Below, piece after piece: positions 39,004 through 47,742 of a stretch of DNA of 64,000 bases; the stretch's first letter is position 1; every line of letters begins with the position of its first letter. The notes below the pieces were generated by a model that was not told the DNA's origin, ran no database searches, and saw only the letters and a list, made by a program, of their open reading frames with translations. Source of the stretch: Acidimangrovimonas sediminis (GTDB lineage: Bacteria; Pseudomonadota; Alphaproteobacteria; Rhodobacterales; Rhodobacteraceae); assembly GCF_002871005.1 (NCBI RefSeq), contig NZ_PHSN01000007.1, positions 1 to 64,000 of the forward strand, in the 5' to 3' direction. The position numbers and the translations under genes are program-made.

Positions 39004-39895
39004 CGCGGGTCTCCTTCAGCGTGCAGGCGACGCAGGGGTCGAGGAGGTCGACCACCAGCGCGGCAAGCGGGCGTTTGGTGGCGGACAGGGTGGCAATCGA
39101 CTGGTCCAGCATGCCGCCGGGGGCCAGCATGTGGTCGGTGGGCGTGCGACGGGTAAGGCCGGTGACACGGCCGCCTTCGGTGTCGAGGCGCAGGGCATAG
39201 AGGCCGCGGGCGGCTGCGGCGAGCGCGGTGCCGTCGGGCAGGCGCCGGGGCGCGGGGAGACGGCCAGCGAGGGCGGCCTCGACATCGGCGAGGCGGCCGA
39301 GCGCGCGCCAGAGCGGGCCGCGGCCGTGGCTGGCCTCGATGGCGCGCAGAAGCGGGTGGGCGGCGTGGCGCAGGCCGGGGGAATTCTCGACCGGGGCTGC
39401 GGCGAGCGCGGTGTCGTCGGTGACGGGGGCGAGGTTGGCGACCGCCTCGCCCGGGGCGAAGGCGCGGTCGAGCGCGGCCAGCAGCGGGGCGGCGCCGGTG
39501 CCCTCGGCGCGCCAGCGGGCCAGGGCTGCCGGCGTGTCGGGGAGGTGGCGTGCCGGGCCGAAAAGCGCCTCGGCCTCGGTTCCCGGACGGGGCAGGGGGG
39601 CGGGGGGCAGGCCGAGCAGCTGCGGCCAGGTCAGGCCGAGTTTCAGCAGGTGGTCGCGCAGCAATTCGCGGTGCAGCGCAGCAGCGCTGTCGCCCGGGTC
39701 GAGGCCGAGGCTGAGCCGTGCCGCGGCCTCCTGCGCCGAGCGGCAGAGGCTGAAGAGCCGGGGCAGCAGGGTGGCGGCCTCCTCGGGGGACTTGCCGGCG
39801 ATCAGCCGGGCGAGGGGCAGCGCGGGGGCGGGCCGGACCCGGGCCGCGAGCTTGCCGCCTTCCTCTGCAATGGTGATCTCGATGCCGTCGAACAT
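38996..39895 (-). CDS. HupK-like hydrogenase accessory protein (large-subunit paralogue)
   Basis: This encodes 299 residues from the ATG at 39895 ([14 protein letters not shown]). Sequence is strongly Ala/Leu-rich. The C-terminus [17 protein letters not shown] echoes the DPCxxC L2 motif of [NiFe] large subunits, while the L1 motif RxCGxC is absent ([10 protein letters not shown] at the corresponding place). This is the profile of HupK/HoxV-type scaffold proteins, on which the Fe(CN)2CO unit may be assembled. It overlaps hypA by 8 bp. The family assignment rests on the terminal motif and context. Confidence 0.7.
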   Translation of the reverse strand: MFDGIEITIAEEGGKLAARVRPAPALPLARLIAGKSPEEAATLLPRLFSLCRSAQEAAARLSLGLDPGDSAAALHRELLRDHLLKLGLTWPQLLGLPPAPLPRPGTEAEALFGPARHLPDTPAALARWRAEGTGAAPLLAALDRAFAPGEAVANLAPVTDDTALAAAPVENSPGLRHAAHPLLRAIEASHGRGPLWRALGRLADVEAALAGRLPAPRRLPDGTALAAAARGLYALRLDTEGGRVTGLTRRTPTDHMLAPGGMLDQSIATLSATKRPLAALVVDLLDPCVACTLKETRDA

Positions 39896-40057
39896 GGGCG
39901 GAGCGTAGCGGGCGGCGCGGGCCGGGGCCAGAGGATCGTCGGGCCCCCGGGGGGGCATGTTACGGCCGGAAACCGGACCGCGGGCCGCCTTGTTCCGGAC
40001 GGGCCGAGGAATGCGGGAATTGCCCGGATCAGGCCGTGCTTGATCGGGCCACGCTTA

Positions 40058-40285
40058 TCAGGCCGTGTGCTTGATGAGGAACGTGTAGACGCCCGCCTTC
40101 TCGCTGTGCTCCATCATCTCGTTGCCGGTCGTGCGGCAGAAGGCTTCGAAATCCTTCACCGAGCCCGGGTCGGTGGCGTCGATCTGCAGCACCGCCCCGG
40201 TCGGCATGTCCTTCAGCGCCTTTTTCGCGCGCAGGATCGGCAGCGGGCAGTTCAGCCCCTTGGCGTCGAGAACCTGGTCGGCCAT
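40058..40285 (-). CDS. tusA: TusA-family sulfur carrier protein
   Basis: This encodes 75 residues: MADQVLDAKGLNCPLPILRAK with the CPxP motif, Cys13 being the persulfide-carrying residue, and the C-terminal GVYTFLIKHTA strand. TusA carries sulfane sulfur from rhodanese/DsrE3 proteins to the sulfur-oxidation machinery. It follows dsrE3 by 25 bp, the pair that sulfur-oxidising bacteria use for transfer to sHdr/LbpA. Confidence 0.95.
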   Translation of the reverse strand: MADQVLDAKGLNCPLPILRAKKALKDMPTGAVLQIDATDPGSVKDFEAFCRTTGNEMMEHSEKAGVYTFLIKHTA

Positions 40286-40310
40286 GTCGTGTGTTCCTTC
40301 TTCTCTCTCG

Positions 40311-40805
40311 TCAGATATAGAGGTTGATGTCGCTTTTCGCCGCGACGTCGACCCAGCTGGCCGCGCCGCCCAGGGTGGGGCCGTCGATCATGTCCTCGCG
40401 CTTGTATTCGAAGAGATCCATGGTCATCTGGCAGGCGATCATGTTGACGTCGGCCTCGAGCGCGAGGTCGCGCAGTTCCTCGATCGAGGCGACGCCCTTC
40501 TTCTTCATCATGTTCTTCATCATGGTGGTGGTGAGCGAGGTCATCCCCGGCAGCGCCGCCACGATATTCGGCATCGCCATGTGGCCGCCGCCCATCGGCA
40601 TCTCCATCGCGCTGTTGCCCAGCGGGTTGATCTTGAGGTCCAGCTTCTTCTTAAGGAGCTGGAGGCCGTAGAAGGTGAAGAACATCGTCGTCTCGATCCC
40701 CATCGCGGCCGCGGTGGTGGCCAGGATGAACGGCGGATAGGCCCAGTCGAGCGTGCCCTTCGTGACGATGATGGTCATCGACTTGGCATTGGTATCGTCG
40801 AGCAT
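40311..40805 (-). CDS. dsrE3: DsrE3-type sulfur transferase
   Basis: This encodes 164 residues from the ATG at 40805, with TGGAGGAAA upstream. It has the DsrE3 pattern: MTIIVTKGTLDWAYPPFILATTAAAMGIETTMFFTFYGL, a Met-rich middle (MEMPMGGGHMAMPN), and the conserved Cys125 in NMIACQMTMDL. DsrE3A proteins form trimers/tetramers and exchange sulfane sulfur with TusA. It lies between lbpA (141 bp before) and tusA (25 bp after). Confidence 0.92.
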   Translation of the reverse strand: MLDDTNAKSMTIIVTKGTLDWAYPPFILATTAAAMGIETTMFFTFYGLQLLKKKLDLKINPLGNSAMEMPMGGGHMAMPNIVAALPGMTSLTTTMMKNMMKKKGVASIEELRDLALEADVNMIACQMTMDLFEYKREDMIDGPTLGGAASWVDVAAKSDINLYI

Positions 40806-40946
40806 ATTTTCCTCCAGCCGGCGGGGCCGGCGTTCGTTGAAATCTTCGACCGGGCCTGCGGTCATTGCCCCGCGATCACGGGGCCTTCAGTCCGGGCCGC
40901 CATTGCAGGGCCGCCGTCGCGAGAGGCCTTTGCCAGGCCCGCCGCG

Positions 40947-41387
40947 CTATGCGTTGCAGCCGGCGAAGGCGTCGGCGTCCATCTTGGCCTCGTAGGGGCC
41001 GGCCACGTCGGTGCCCCTGGTCAGCGCCGCGGTGGCCGCGGGATCCTCGGGCTTCACCTTCACCATCCAGCCCTCGCCGTAGGTGTCGGAATTCGCCAGC
41101 GAGGGGTTCGCGACCAGGGTGTCGTTGGTCGCCACGATCTCGGCGTCGAAGCCGAGCTTGGCGGGGCCGACCCACTTGCCCGACTCGACCGTCGCGCAGG
41201 ACTTGCCGGCCTTGATCGTCTTGCCCGCCTTCTTGGCGGTGAAGGCGACCAGCTGGCCGGCCATGCCGGTCGCGATCATCGTCATGCCGACGGTGAAGGT
41301 TCCGTCGCCCTCGTCGCGGTACCAAAGGTTGTTGTCGACGTCGTACAGCAGGTCGTCGGGAAGGTTGCAGCCACGCACCACAGGCAT
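40947..41387 (-). CDS. lbpA: lipoate-binding protein of the sHdr pathway (GcvH-like)
   Basis: This encodes 146 residues from the ATG at 41387 (TGGAGG upstream). It is a GcvH-fold protein: NNLWYRDEGDGTFTVGMTMIATGMAGQLVAFTAKKAG, then the lipoyl hairpin ATVESGKWVGPAK with Lys71 as the lipoylation site. LbpA differs from glycine cleavage H by WYRDEG and the Cys near the ends (Cys7, Cys144), and is known to act only with sHdr sulfur oxidation. No gcvT/gcvP is adjacent, supporting LbpA rather than GcvH. It is lipoylated by the LipS1/LipS2/sLpl(AB) enzymes encoded at 57-61.7 kb. Confidence 0.93.
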   Translation of the reverse strand: MPVVRGCNLPDDLLYDVDNNLWYRDEGDGTFTVGMTMIATGMAGQLVAFTAKKAGKTIKAGKSCATVESGKWVGPAKLGFDAEIVATNDTLVANPSLANSDTYGEGWMVKVKPEDPAATAALTRGTDVAGPYEAKMDADAFAGCNA

Positions 41388-41403
41388 TTCAGGCCTCCAT
41401 CGC

Positions 41404-41883
41404 TCAAGCGGTTTCCTTGTCGTTCGGGGTCGTCTCGGCCCTGCGGATCGGGCGGGACGAGCAGCAGAATTCGCCCAGCCCGTCGGCCTGCAACTTGCCG
41501 CCGATGAAGAGCGCGAGGTGGCGCACGACCATGGCGCCGACGCGGATCGCGTGGGCGACATCCGCGGCCGCCGGGTCGTACAGGATCAGGTTGCGGTGAT
41601 AGACCAGCTCGCGGCAGGTCTCGCGGCAGGCGTTGAAACTGGGGTTGCCTCGCGCGCCCTGGCGGTGAAGGGCAAGCAGGCGGAACCCCTCGTGCGTCTC
41701 GTCGGTGGGGGTCTCTCCGCGGGCGTCCAGCCAGGCTTCGAGGATCGACTCGCCCATCGAGAGCATCTCCTCCGCCAGGGCGGGGGCCTCTGCCATGAGC
41801 ATGGCGTTGGGGGTGGCGATGATCGCGTCGATCCGCGCTTCGATCTCCCCGATGGTCAGGCGCTTCTCCAAGGACGTCATCAT
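41404..41883 (-). CDS. uncharacterised sHdr-cluster protein with paired cysteines
   Basis: This encodes 159 residues and starts ATGATG overlapping the hdrB2 stop. It is helical, with a Cys-x3-Cys motif NACRETCREL (86, 90) and vicinal cysteines in EFCCSSRP (140, 141), which could bind a metal or carry persulfide. There is no known domain I recognise. Translational coupling to hdrB2 and a 16-bp gap to lbpA suggest a specific role between the complex and its lipoyl carrier. This is inference. Confidence 0.7.
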   Translation of the reverse strand: MMTSLEKRLTIGEIEARIDAIIATPNAMLMAEAPALAEEMLSMGESILEAWLDARGETPTDETHEGFRLLALHRQGARGNPSFNACRETCRELVYHRNLILYDPAAADVAHAIRVGAMVVRHLALFIGGKLQADGLGEFCCSSRPIRRAETTPNDKETA

Positions 41884-42812
41884 CCCAGCCCCTTTTCCTT
41901 CAGCAGCGGGCGGGCATCCGAGAAGTTCTCGTTGACGCCGACCTTGCGGGCGGAAAGCCCCAGCGCCATGCCCAACAGCTGCGTAAAGTAAAGTATCTTG
42001 ATATTCGTCTTTTTGCCAAGGACCTTTTCGGCCCGGACCTGGTGCATCTCGAGCCCGGTGTGACAGGTGGGGCATTCGGTGGCGATCACCTCGGCACCGC
42101 AGGCCTCGGCCGCCGTCAGGATGTTGAGGACGAGCTTCGTAGAGGTGTCGCTGTCCGACAGCGTGTGCGCCCCGCCGCAGCATGCGGTCTTGAGCGGGAA
42201 GTCGACGTTCTCGGCCCCGGCGGCGGCAAGGATGTCGTCCATGAAATGCGGCTTGGCGGTCGATTCCGTGCCCGGGCCCTGGTCCTTTTCCGGGAAGATG
42301 TGGCGCGGGCGGGTGTACATGCAGCCGTAATAGTTGGCGATCTTGACGCCCTTGAGCGAGTTCTTCACTCGCTCGCGGATGCCGTCCTCGCCGATCGAAT
42401 GCTTGATCCAGTCCAGCGCGTGGATCGTCTCGACCTTGCCGGCCTTGTAGGGGCGGTGACCGGCCTTGGTGGCCAGCCGGTCGTTGACCTCGACCGAGGC
42501 CGGGTCATGGCCAAGGTCGTATTCCGCCTTCTTGAGGTTGTGGTAGCAGCCGTTGCAGGGCGCCATCACGGTGTCGAAGCCCATCTCCTCGGTCGTGCCG
42601 AGGGTGCGCGCGGACAGGTAGGTCTGGATCTTGGGGTCGATGTTCTTCACTTCCATCGCGCCGCAGCAGTTCCAGTTCTCGACCTCCACCAGGTCGAGGC
42701 CCAGTGCCTTGCCCACCGCCTTGGTCGACCGGTTGTAGGCGTGACCCGACCCCTCCAGCGCGCAGCCGGGGTAATAGGCGACCCGCTTGTATTTCATGTC
42801 TCCGGCCATCAC
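41880..42812 (-). CDS. hdrB2: sulfur-oxidising heterodisulfide reductase-like subunit sHdrB2
   Basis: This encodes 310 residues with two CCG domains: YYPGC with NCCGAMEV and APCNGCYHN in the first, and YYGCMYTRP with ACCGGAHTL and ECPTCHTGL in the second. In methanogens HdrB carries the noncubane clusters that cleave the heterodisulfide; in sHdr the homologue is proposed to act on LbpA-bound sulfur. It overlaps hdrC2 by 4 bp and the next gene by 4 bp. Confidence 0.93.
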   Translation of the reverse strand: MMAGDMKYKRVAYYPGCALEGSGHAYNRSTKAVGKALGLDLVEVENWNCCGAMEVKNIDPKIQTYLSARTLGTTEEMGFDTVMAPCNGCYHNLKKAEYDLGHDPASVEVNDRLATKAGHRPYKAGKVETIHALDWIKHSIGEDGIRERVKNSLKGVKIANYYGCMYTRPRHIFPEKDQGPGTESTAKPHFMDDILAAAGAENVDFPLKTACCGGAHTLSDSDTSTKLVLNILTAAEACGAEVIATECPTCHTGLEMHQVRAEKVLGKKTNIKILYFTQLLGMALGLSARKVGVNENFSDARPLLKEKGLG

Positions 42813-43555
42813 TTCGCTCCCTTGGTTCCGAGCCCGACCGCGCGGCGGTTACGCTCTTCGCATTCGTGGACGTATTCCTCGATCGCATCGCGGGCCTTGC
42901 CCCAGCCCCGGGTCCTGGGTCGGAACACCGTCGCGAGGCCAAGCTTCATGAGGTAGAAGACCGGGAACCGCTTCACGAGGCCCGAAACCAGGGCCACCAG
43001 CCAGGGCTGGGTCACCGGTTGGCCGGTGCGCTTGAAGAATTCGCGCAGCACCAGCCCGTCCTCGATCTTGCCGCGTTCGAACACCTGCTCGGAAAACGCC
43101 TCGTCGAAGATCATCGAGGGCGATTTCGGCGTGTGGCCTTTCAGTTCCAGCCAGTGCGAGGTGGCCTTCATCACCTGTTCCGGCACCACGTCGCGCGGGC
43201 AGGCGTAGGTGCATTTGTTGCACGACACGCATTGCCAGATGATGTCCTTGTCGCGCAGCAGCTCCTCTTCCATGCCCATGCGGATCAGGTAGATCCAGTA
43301 GCGCGGGTTGAAGTCGGGGTTCAGCGCGTTGACGGTGCAGGCGTTGGTGCAGGATCCGCATTGCCAGCAGCGGTGGATGTTCTCGCCCCCCGGCAGGGCC
43401 GCGATCTCTTCCTGCAGGGTCTCGTTGTAATCCGGAACCGACCGGCCTTCGATGAAGGTCGACCAGTGGCCCGAGACGTCCATTCCCTCGATCACCAGCT
43501 CTTCGTGTTCGACCAGCTTCTCGGGCCGGATCAGGGATTTCTCGTGAATGGGCAT
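42809..43555 (-). CDS. hdrC2: sHdrC2 iron-sulfur subunit
   Basis: This encodes 248 residues. Two [4Fe-4S] motifs are intact: CWQCGSCTNAC (63, 66, 69, 73) and CVSCNKCTYACP (109, 112, 115, 119). It transfers electrons between HdrA and HdrB2. The first motif ends in CTV rather than CP. It overlaps the preceding hyp gene by one base and hdrB2 by 4 bp. Confidence 0.92.
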   Translation of the reverse strand: MPIHEKSLIRPEKLVEHEELVIEGMDVSGHWSTFIEGRSVPDYNETLQEEIAALPGGENIHRCWQCGSCTNACTVNALNPDFNPRYWIYLIRMGMEEELLRDKDIIWQCVSCNKCTYACPRDVVPEQVMKATSHWLELKGHTPKSPSMIFDEAFSEQVFERGKIEDGLVLREFFKRTGQPVTQPWLVALVSGLVKRFPVFYLMKLGLATVFRPRTRGWGKARDAIEEYVHECEERNRRAVGLGTKGAK

Positions 43556-44433
43556 CAGCTGTTCTCCTGGTGGGAAATCCCCTTCGGGGTGCCGAGGACA
43601 TGGGCAGTGCCGTCGATGAGCTTGAGGCGGGTGCGTCCGGTCTCGGTATCGACGGCGTCGAGGCCCAGCATGCGCCGCGTGTGCAGCATCGGGTCCGACG
43701 AGGTGGCGAATTCGGCCCGCATCAGCGAGCCGCCGCGATCGTTGATGTAATCGGCGTAGACATGCGACATCAGCAGATCGGTGTAGAAGGGCAGGTCGCG
43801 GAAGACGCCCTGCGTGGTCAGGAACTCTTCCAGTTCCGTGCTCAGCATCCTGAAGGCGGCGAAGTCATCGTCCACCGCGATCCGGGCGGTCGCCACGTCG
43901 TCCGAGAACCAGATCTCGCGCAGGACGCCGGTCTTGACGCGCGCGTCCCAGACCCAGCGGCACATCAGCGGGTAGCGGTCTGGCGCGATGAAATGCAGCA
44001 CCTCGGCGCCGAGGTCGCGGACCCAGCGGTGCGCCTTGTCGTCCGGGAAGGCGCCGGTGAAATCCTGCAATCGCGTGTCGACGGTGCCGAGGTCGGACCA
44101 GCCTGCCAGCAGGCGTTCAAGCCGGCTCCGCAGCGCCTCGAACCCGTTTTCGCCGATGTAGCTGCCCACCTTGCGCCTGACCGGGGTGATGAAGGCGGCG
44201 AGGTCGAGGAACTCCATCTCGGTAAGCTCCGCCACGCGGCCCTTGCCCAGCATCTCCTCGAAGAGCGAGGCCTTGAGGGCGAGCGCCATGACGTAGCGCT
44301 CCACCCCGCCGGTGGGTTCGGCCGACTTGACGAGATGCTCGAACGCGCGCCGCAGGACGGGGCCGGACAGGTCCAGCACGGGCGCGTCCTTGCGGACCTC
44401 CCGTTCCCGCGGTTTGCGCCCGAGCCCGAACAT
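43555..44433 (-). CDS. conserved sHdr-cluster protein of unknown function
   Basis: This encodes 292 residues from the ATG at 44433, which overlaps the hdrA stop (TGATG). The N-terminus is Arg/Lys-rich, the middle is acidic and helical, and few cysteines occur, so it is unlikely to bind Fe-S clusters. A gene of unknown function between hdrA and hdrC2 is a standing feature of the sHdrC1-B1-A-hyp-C2-B2 layout. It may be a structural or assembly component. I recognise no domain. Confidence 0.78.
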   Translation of the reverse strand: MFGLGRKPREREVRKDAPVLDLSGPVLRRAFEHLVKSAEPTGGVERYVMALALKASLFEEMLGKGRVAELTEMEFLDLAAFITPVRRKVGSYIGENGFEALRSRLERLLAGWSDLGTVDTRLQDFTGAFPDDKAHRWVRDLGAEVLHFIAPDRYPLMCRWVWDARVKTGVLREIWFSDDVATARIAVDDDFAAFRMLSTELEEFLTTQGVFRDLPFYTDLLMSHVYADYINDRGGSLMRAEFATSSDPMLHTRRMLGLDAVDTETGRTRLKLIDGTAHVLGTPKGISHQENS

Positions 44434-45488
44434 CACTCGGCCGCTTCTGCAGGGGTCTTGGCGGGCACGAAGGTCAGCGCCGCCATCGCCGCGGCCGAGC
44501 CCTGCGCGATCGAGTCGTCGATCGTCTCCGGCCCGGTCGCCGAGCCCGCCACAAAGACGCCGGGGCGCGAGGTCTCGCACAGCGTGGTGTAGGTGTTCTT
44601 GCGCTCGATGTAGCCGTACTTGTTCAGCTTCACCCCGAAGACCGACGAGATCGTCATGTTGTCGACGTTCGGGTCCATGCCGACGGCGTGCACCACCATG
44701 TCGAAGGGGATCGAGATCGGGCGTTTGACGAGGGTATCCTCGCCCTTCACCAGCAGGCGCTTGCCGTCCGAGGTGACCTCGGCGATCCGGGCCTTGATGT
44801 ACTTGACCTTATATTCCTCCTGGGAGCCCCAGTAGAATTCGCCCTCGTAGAGGCCGAAGGTCCGGATATCCATGTAGTATATGTAGACATTCGACTCCGG
44901 CAGTTCCTCGCGGATCTCCATCGCCAGGTTGGCCGAGACGGTGCAGCAGATCTTGGAGCACCACTCGCGCCCGATCTGGCGGTCGCGAGAGCCCACGCAC
45001 AGCAGGATCGCCACGCGGTCCGGCTTGCGCCCGTCCGAGGGGCAGCGCACGCCCTTGCCGGAGGAGATCATCTGTTCCAACTGCGTGGTGGTGACGACGT
45101 CGGGATAGGTGCCGAAGCCCCACTCGGGCTTGTTCACGCTGTCGAAATGGGTGAACCCGGTGGTCAGGATCGCGCTGCCGACCTCGACCTTGCCGCCGTC
45201 CTTCAGCGTCGCCGTGAAGGCGCCGGGCGTGCCGTCGAAGCTTTGTACCCGCGCGCCGGTCCTGACCGTGACATTGGGGTTGTCCACGACCCGCTTGACC
45301 ATTGCGCCGATCACGTCCGAGGCCCATTCGTGACTGGGCACCAGCTTGGCGTATCCCGACAGGATGGGTGCGCCGCCGAGACGATCCTCCTTCTCGATCA
45401 GGGTCACCTTGCGGCCTGCGCTGGCCGCGGCATGGGCGGCGGAAAGGCCCGCAGGCCCCCCGCCGACGATCAGGATGGGCTGGCTCAC
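44433..45488 (-). CDS. hdrA: sHdrA flavoprotein subunit
   Basis: This encodes 351 residues from a GTG at 45488 that overlaps the hdrB1 stop (GTGA). The FAD motif is VGGGPAGLSAAHAA at 8-21 and a cysteine group LCVGSRDRQIGREWCSKICC near 170-190 marks the Fe-S site of HdrA. It is short compared with methanogen HdrA, as in sHdr systems, and lacks the extra ferredoxin domains. It should collect electrons from the Hdr-type sulfur oxidation and pass them to an acceptor not yet defined. Confidence 0.92.
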   Translation of the reverse strand: MSQPILIVGGGPAGLSAAHAAASAGRKVTLIEKEDRLGGAPILSGYAKLVPSHEWASDVIGAMVKRVVDNPNVTVRTGARVQSFDGTPGAFTATLKDGGKVEVGSAILTTGFTHFDSVNKPEWGFGTYPDVVTTTQLEQMISSGKGVRCPSDGRKPDRVAILLCVGSRDRQIGREWCSKICCTVSANLAMEIREELPESNVYIYYMDIRTFGLYEGEFYWGSQEEYKVKYIKARIAEVTSDGKRLLVKGEDTLVKRPISIPFDMVVHAVGMDPNVDNMTISSVFGVKLNKYGYIERKNTYTTLCETSRPGVFVAGSATGPETIDDSIAQGSAAAMAALTFVPAKTPAEAAE

Positions 45489-46855
45489 TTCTCCGCTCCT
45501 GCAAGTGCTTTGGGTTTGACGTAGCCGGGGCCCGAGGTGATGGCCCGCTTCGGGTCGTAGAGGGTCTCGATCCGGCCCGCCTTGACCTCTTCTAGGTAGG
45601 CCTCGAATTCGGCCTTCTTCTGCTCCCAGTCGATTCCCATCTTCTCGAGCAGGGTCTCGAACGGTGAGGCGTGCCAGTGCAGTTGCGCCAGCTTGTAGGG
45701 ATGCGCGCCGAGCGCGATGGCCGCGAACTGGCAATCCGCCATGACCGGCAATTCGTAGACCTTGTCGACGGCGCGGCCGATCCACTGGTTCTTGTCCAGC
45801 GTGGTGATGCAGCCGGTGTCATGGCCGATCATGACATCGGATTTCGCCTCTTCCACCGCGACCTTGATCTTGCGGTCGATCGCGAAGGAGCGGGTGAATT
45901 CACGCTCGCCGATGATGTGGCGGAAGCCGAAACCGCAGCAATCGTACCACGTGGAATAGTCGATCACCTGCGTGCCCAGCGTCTGCAGAAGGCCCGTGGT
46001 TACCGCCACGCGGTTCCCGTCCATCACCGTGTCGTCGTAGATCACGTCCTCCGGCACCATCTTGTAGACGTGGCAGGCCGGGTGCACCGTGGTGCGGATG
46101 TTCGAGACGTCGATCTCCTGATAATTCCTGATCCGGTGGCGCATGACGTGCAGCCACTCGGAATAATGCACCAGCTCCTCCGGGATCAGCAGCTTGCCGT
46201 CGACCAGACGCCCCAGCTTGCCGAGGATCTTGGTGACCTCCTCGCGCAGCTCGGCCGAGTGGACCAGGAAGTGCCGCATCTCCTTGTAGTTGCCGAACGA
46301 GGTGCCGCAGTGGATCAGCGGGTAATAGGTGCCCTCGGGCAGCCCCTGCGCCTTGGCCGAGACATAGGCCTGGTGGTAGTTGCGCAGGAACACCGCCGCC
46401 AGCGAGACCACGTTGCCGATCCCCGAGCCGTGGTAGTTCCACGCGGTGCACGAGGTCTGGTCGGTCTCGTCGAGATAGGTCAGCTCCATCTTGTTCATCA
46501 GCCACAGGACCGACGAGGGATAGCCCGGGATGTTGCCGCACTGGCCGCAGGACTTGTGGTGCCAGAGGTTGGTCGTGGGGATCTTCTTGTCCCAGCCGTA
46601 CAGCGTTTTCGCCATGATTGGTTCGTTGTGGTCGCCCACGCGGTGAACCTTGATCTGGCCCTCCTTCTCCAGCTGCCACATCGCGTCGCGCACGTCTTCC
46701 TTGCGCTCCTTCGAGGTCAGCATCGACCGCTTGTCGATCTTCGCCTCGACCCAGTCGGTGGCGCGGCGCGCCTCGTCCCGGCTCAGGTTCGAGGGCTGCC
46801 AGTCCGCGCCGAAGCCCGAAAATGCGCCGCCGCCCGTGTTCTCTTCGGTTGCCAT
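45485..46855 (-). CDS. hdrB1: sHdrB1 subunit
   Basis: This encodes 456 residues from the ATG at 46855 (GAGGAGACC upstream); a longer in-frame start gives an Arg/Thr-rich extension. The C-terminal part holds a CCG-like arrangement: HPACHVYKMVP, YDCCGFGFRH and GHDTGC; the first half has CGQCGN and CTAWNYHGSG. The N-terminus is rich in Gly/Asn (ENTGGGAFSGFGADW). Together with HdrC1 it forms the first Hdr half of sHdr. Confidence 0.9.
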   Translation of the reverse strand: MATEENTGGGAFSGFGADWQPSNLSRDEARRATDWVEAKIDKRSMLTSKERKEDVRDAMWQLEKEGQIKVHRVGDHNEPIMAKTLYGWDKKIPTTNLWHHKSCGQCGNIPGYPSSVLWLMNKMELTYLDETDQTSCTAWNYHGSGIGNVVSLAAVFLRNYHQAYVSAKAQGLPEGTYYPLIHCGTSFGNYKEMRHFLVHSAELREEVTKILGKLGRLVDGKLLIPEELVHYSEWLHVMRHRIRNYQEIDVSNIRTTVHPACHVYKMVPEDVIYDDTVMDGNRVAVTTGLLQTLGTQVIDYSTWYDCCGFGFRHIIGEREFTRSFAIDRKIKVAVEEAKSDVMIGHDTGCITTLDKNQWIGRAVDKVYELPVMADCQFAAIALGAHPYKLAQLHWHASPFETLLEKMGIDWEQKKAEFEAYLEEVKAGRIETLYDPKRAITSGPGYVKPKALAGAEK

Positions 46856-46904
46856 CGCTGGTCTCCTCTCGCTTGGTCCGCCGCGCCCTGGCGACGTGCC
46901 GGGC

Positions 46905-47663
46905 TCAATCGTCGTCGTCCCCGTCGTCTTCCTGTTCCTCGAGCCAGTCGTCCCATTCCTCGCGCTTCTCATCCATCACGTCCGAGACGACGTCGAAGAG
47001 GTTCTCGTCGACCATCTCCAGTTGATCGAGGACGCCCGTGGCCTCCCAGATCGTGTAAAGCTCGACCGAGGTTTTCAGGTTCACCTCCCACGCCGTATCC
47101 AGAGTGTGCATGGTCGGCATCGGGATCGCCTTGCGCAAAATCATCAGCGGCGCATCGACCTTGGCGACGTTCGGCCCCCAGTCGGGAAAGGCCTCCTTGG
47201 TGATCATGTTGGGCGCCAGCTGGTTGCCGGTGGACACCAGCTTCAGCAGCACGCGCGAGAACGGGCGCAGCACCTCCTTCGCCGTCTCCATCCCGTGCTT
47301 GATCGCGACTTCGCGCATGATCATGACAAGGCCGCCGGGCGAGTTCTCGAACGGGCAGCGAGCGGCGCAGGTGTAGCACTGGGCGCAGGCCCAGATCTTT
47401 TCCTGCATGGCGTCGTAGATGCCCTCGAGGTTCTCGGTCCACAAAAGCTGGACGATCTCGCGTGGCGAGTAATCGTAGTAATGCGCCGAGGGGCAGGTCG
47501 CGGTGCAGATGCCGCAGTTCAGGCAACCGTGGATCTCGTGGTGATAGACCGCGTGGCCCCGGATGTCGTCGAAGATCTCCTCGAGCTTCTCGTAGGGCAC
47601 GACGGGCTTGTCCGAGACCGGGTCGCTGATCTGCGGGTCTGGTAGTTTTGCGTGAACCGTCAC
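46905..47663 (-). CDS. hdrC1: sHdrC1 iron-sulfur subunit with acidic tail
   Basis: This encodes 252 residues. Two [4Fe-4S] motifs are CLNCGICTATCP (47, 50, 53, 57) and CAQCYTCAARCP (93, 96, 99, 103). The last about 20 residues are strikingly acidic, ending EEQEDDGDDDD, which HdrC proteins do not need. It starts the sHdr structural genes 79 bp after the second DsrE gene. Confidence 0.92.
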   Translation of the reverse strand: MTVHAKLPDPQISDPVSDKPVVPYEKLEEIFDDIRGHAVYHHEIHGCLNCGICTATCPSAHYYDYSPREIVQLLWTENLEGIYDAMQEKIWACAQCYTCAARCPFENSPGGLVMIMREVAIKHGMETAKEVLRPFSRVLLKLVSTGNQLAPNMITKEAFPDWGPNVAKVDAPLMILRKAIPMPTMHTLDTAWEVNLKTSVELYTIWEATGVLDQLEMVDENLFDVVSDVMDEKREEWDDWLEEQEDDGDDDD

Positions 47664-47742
47664 CGGAGCCTCCCTTCGGCGAGTGTCTGCGTCTGGCGAT
47701 GTCTCGTGCGCCCCGGGTACGTCGATCCCGGAGGGCGGGGCC

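Noticed and set aside
40947-41387. Reading lbpA as a glycine-cleavage H protein
   Set aside because: No gcvT or gcvP genes are adjacent and it lies in the sHdr operon with the WYRDEG and terminal cysteine features of LbpA. The GcvT domain at 36049 belongs to a DMGDH-type fusion.
44433-45488. Methanogen-type heterodisulfide reductase (CoB-S-S-CoM)
   Set aside because: Organism and short HdrA, duplicated B and C subunits, and the lbpA/dsrE/tusA neighbours fit the sHdr sulfur-oxidation type.
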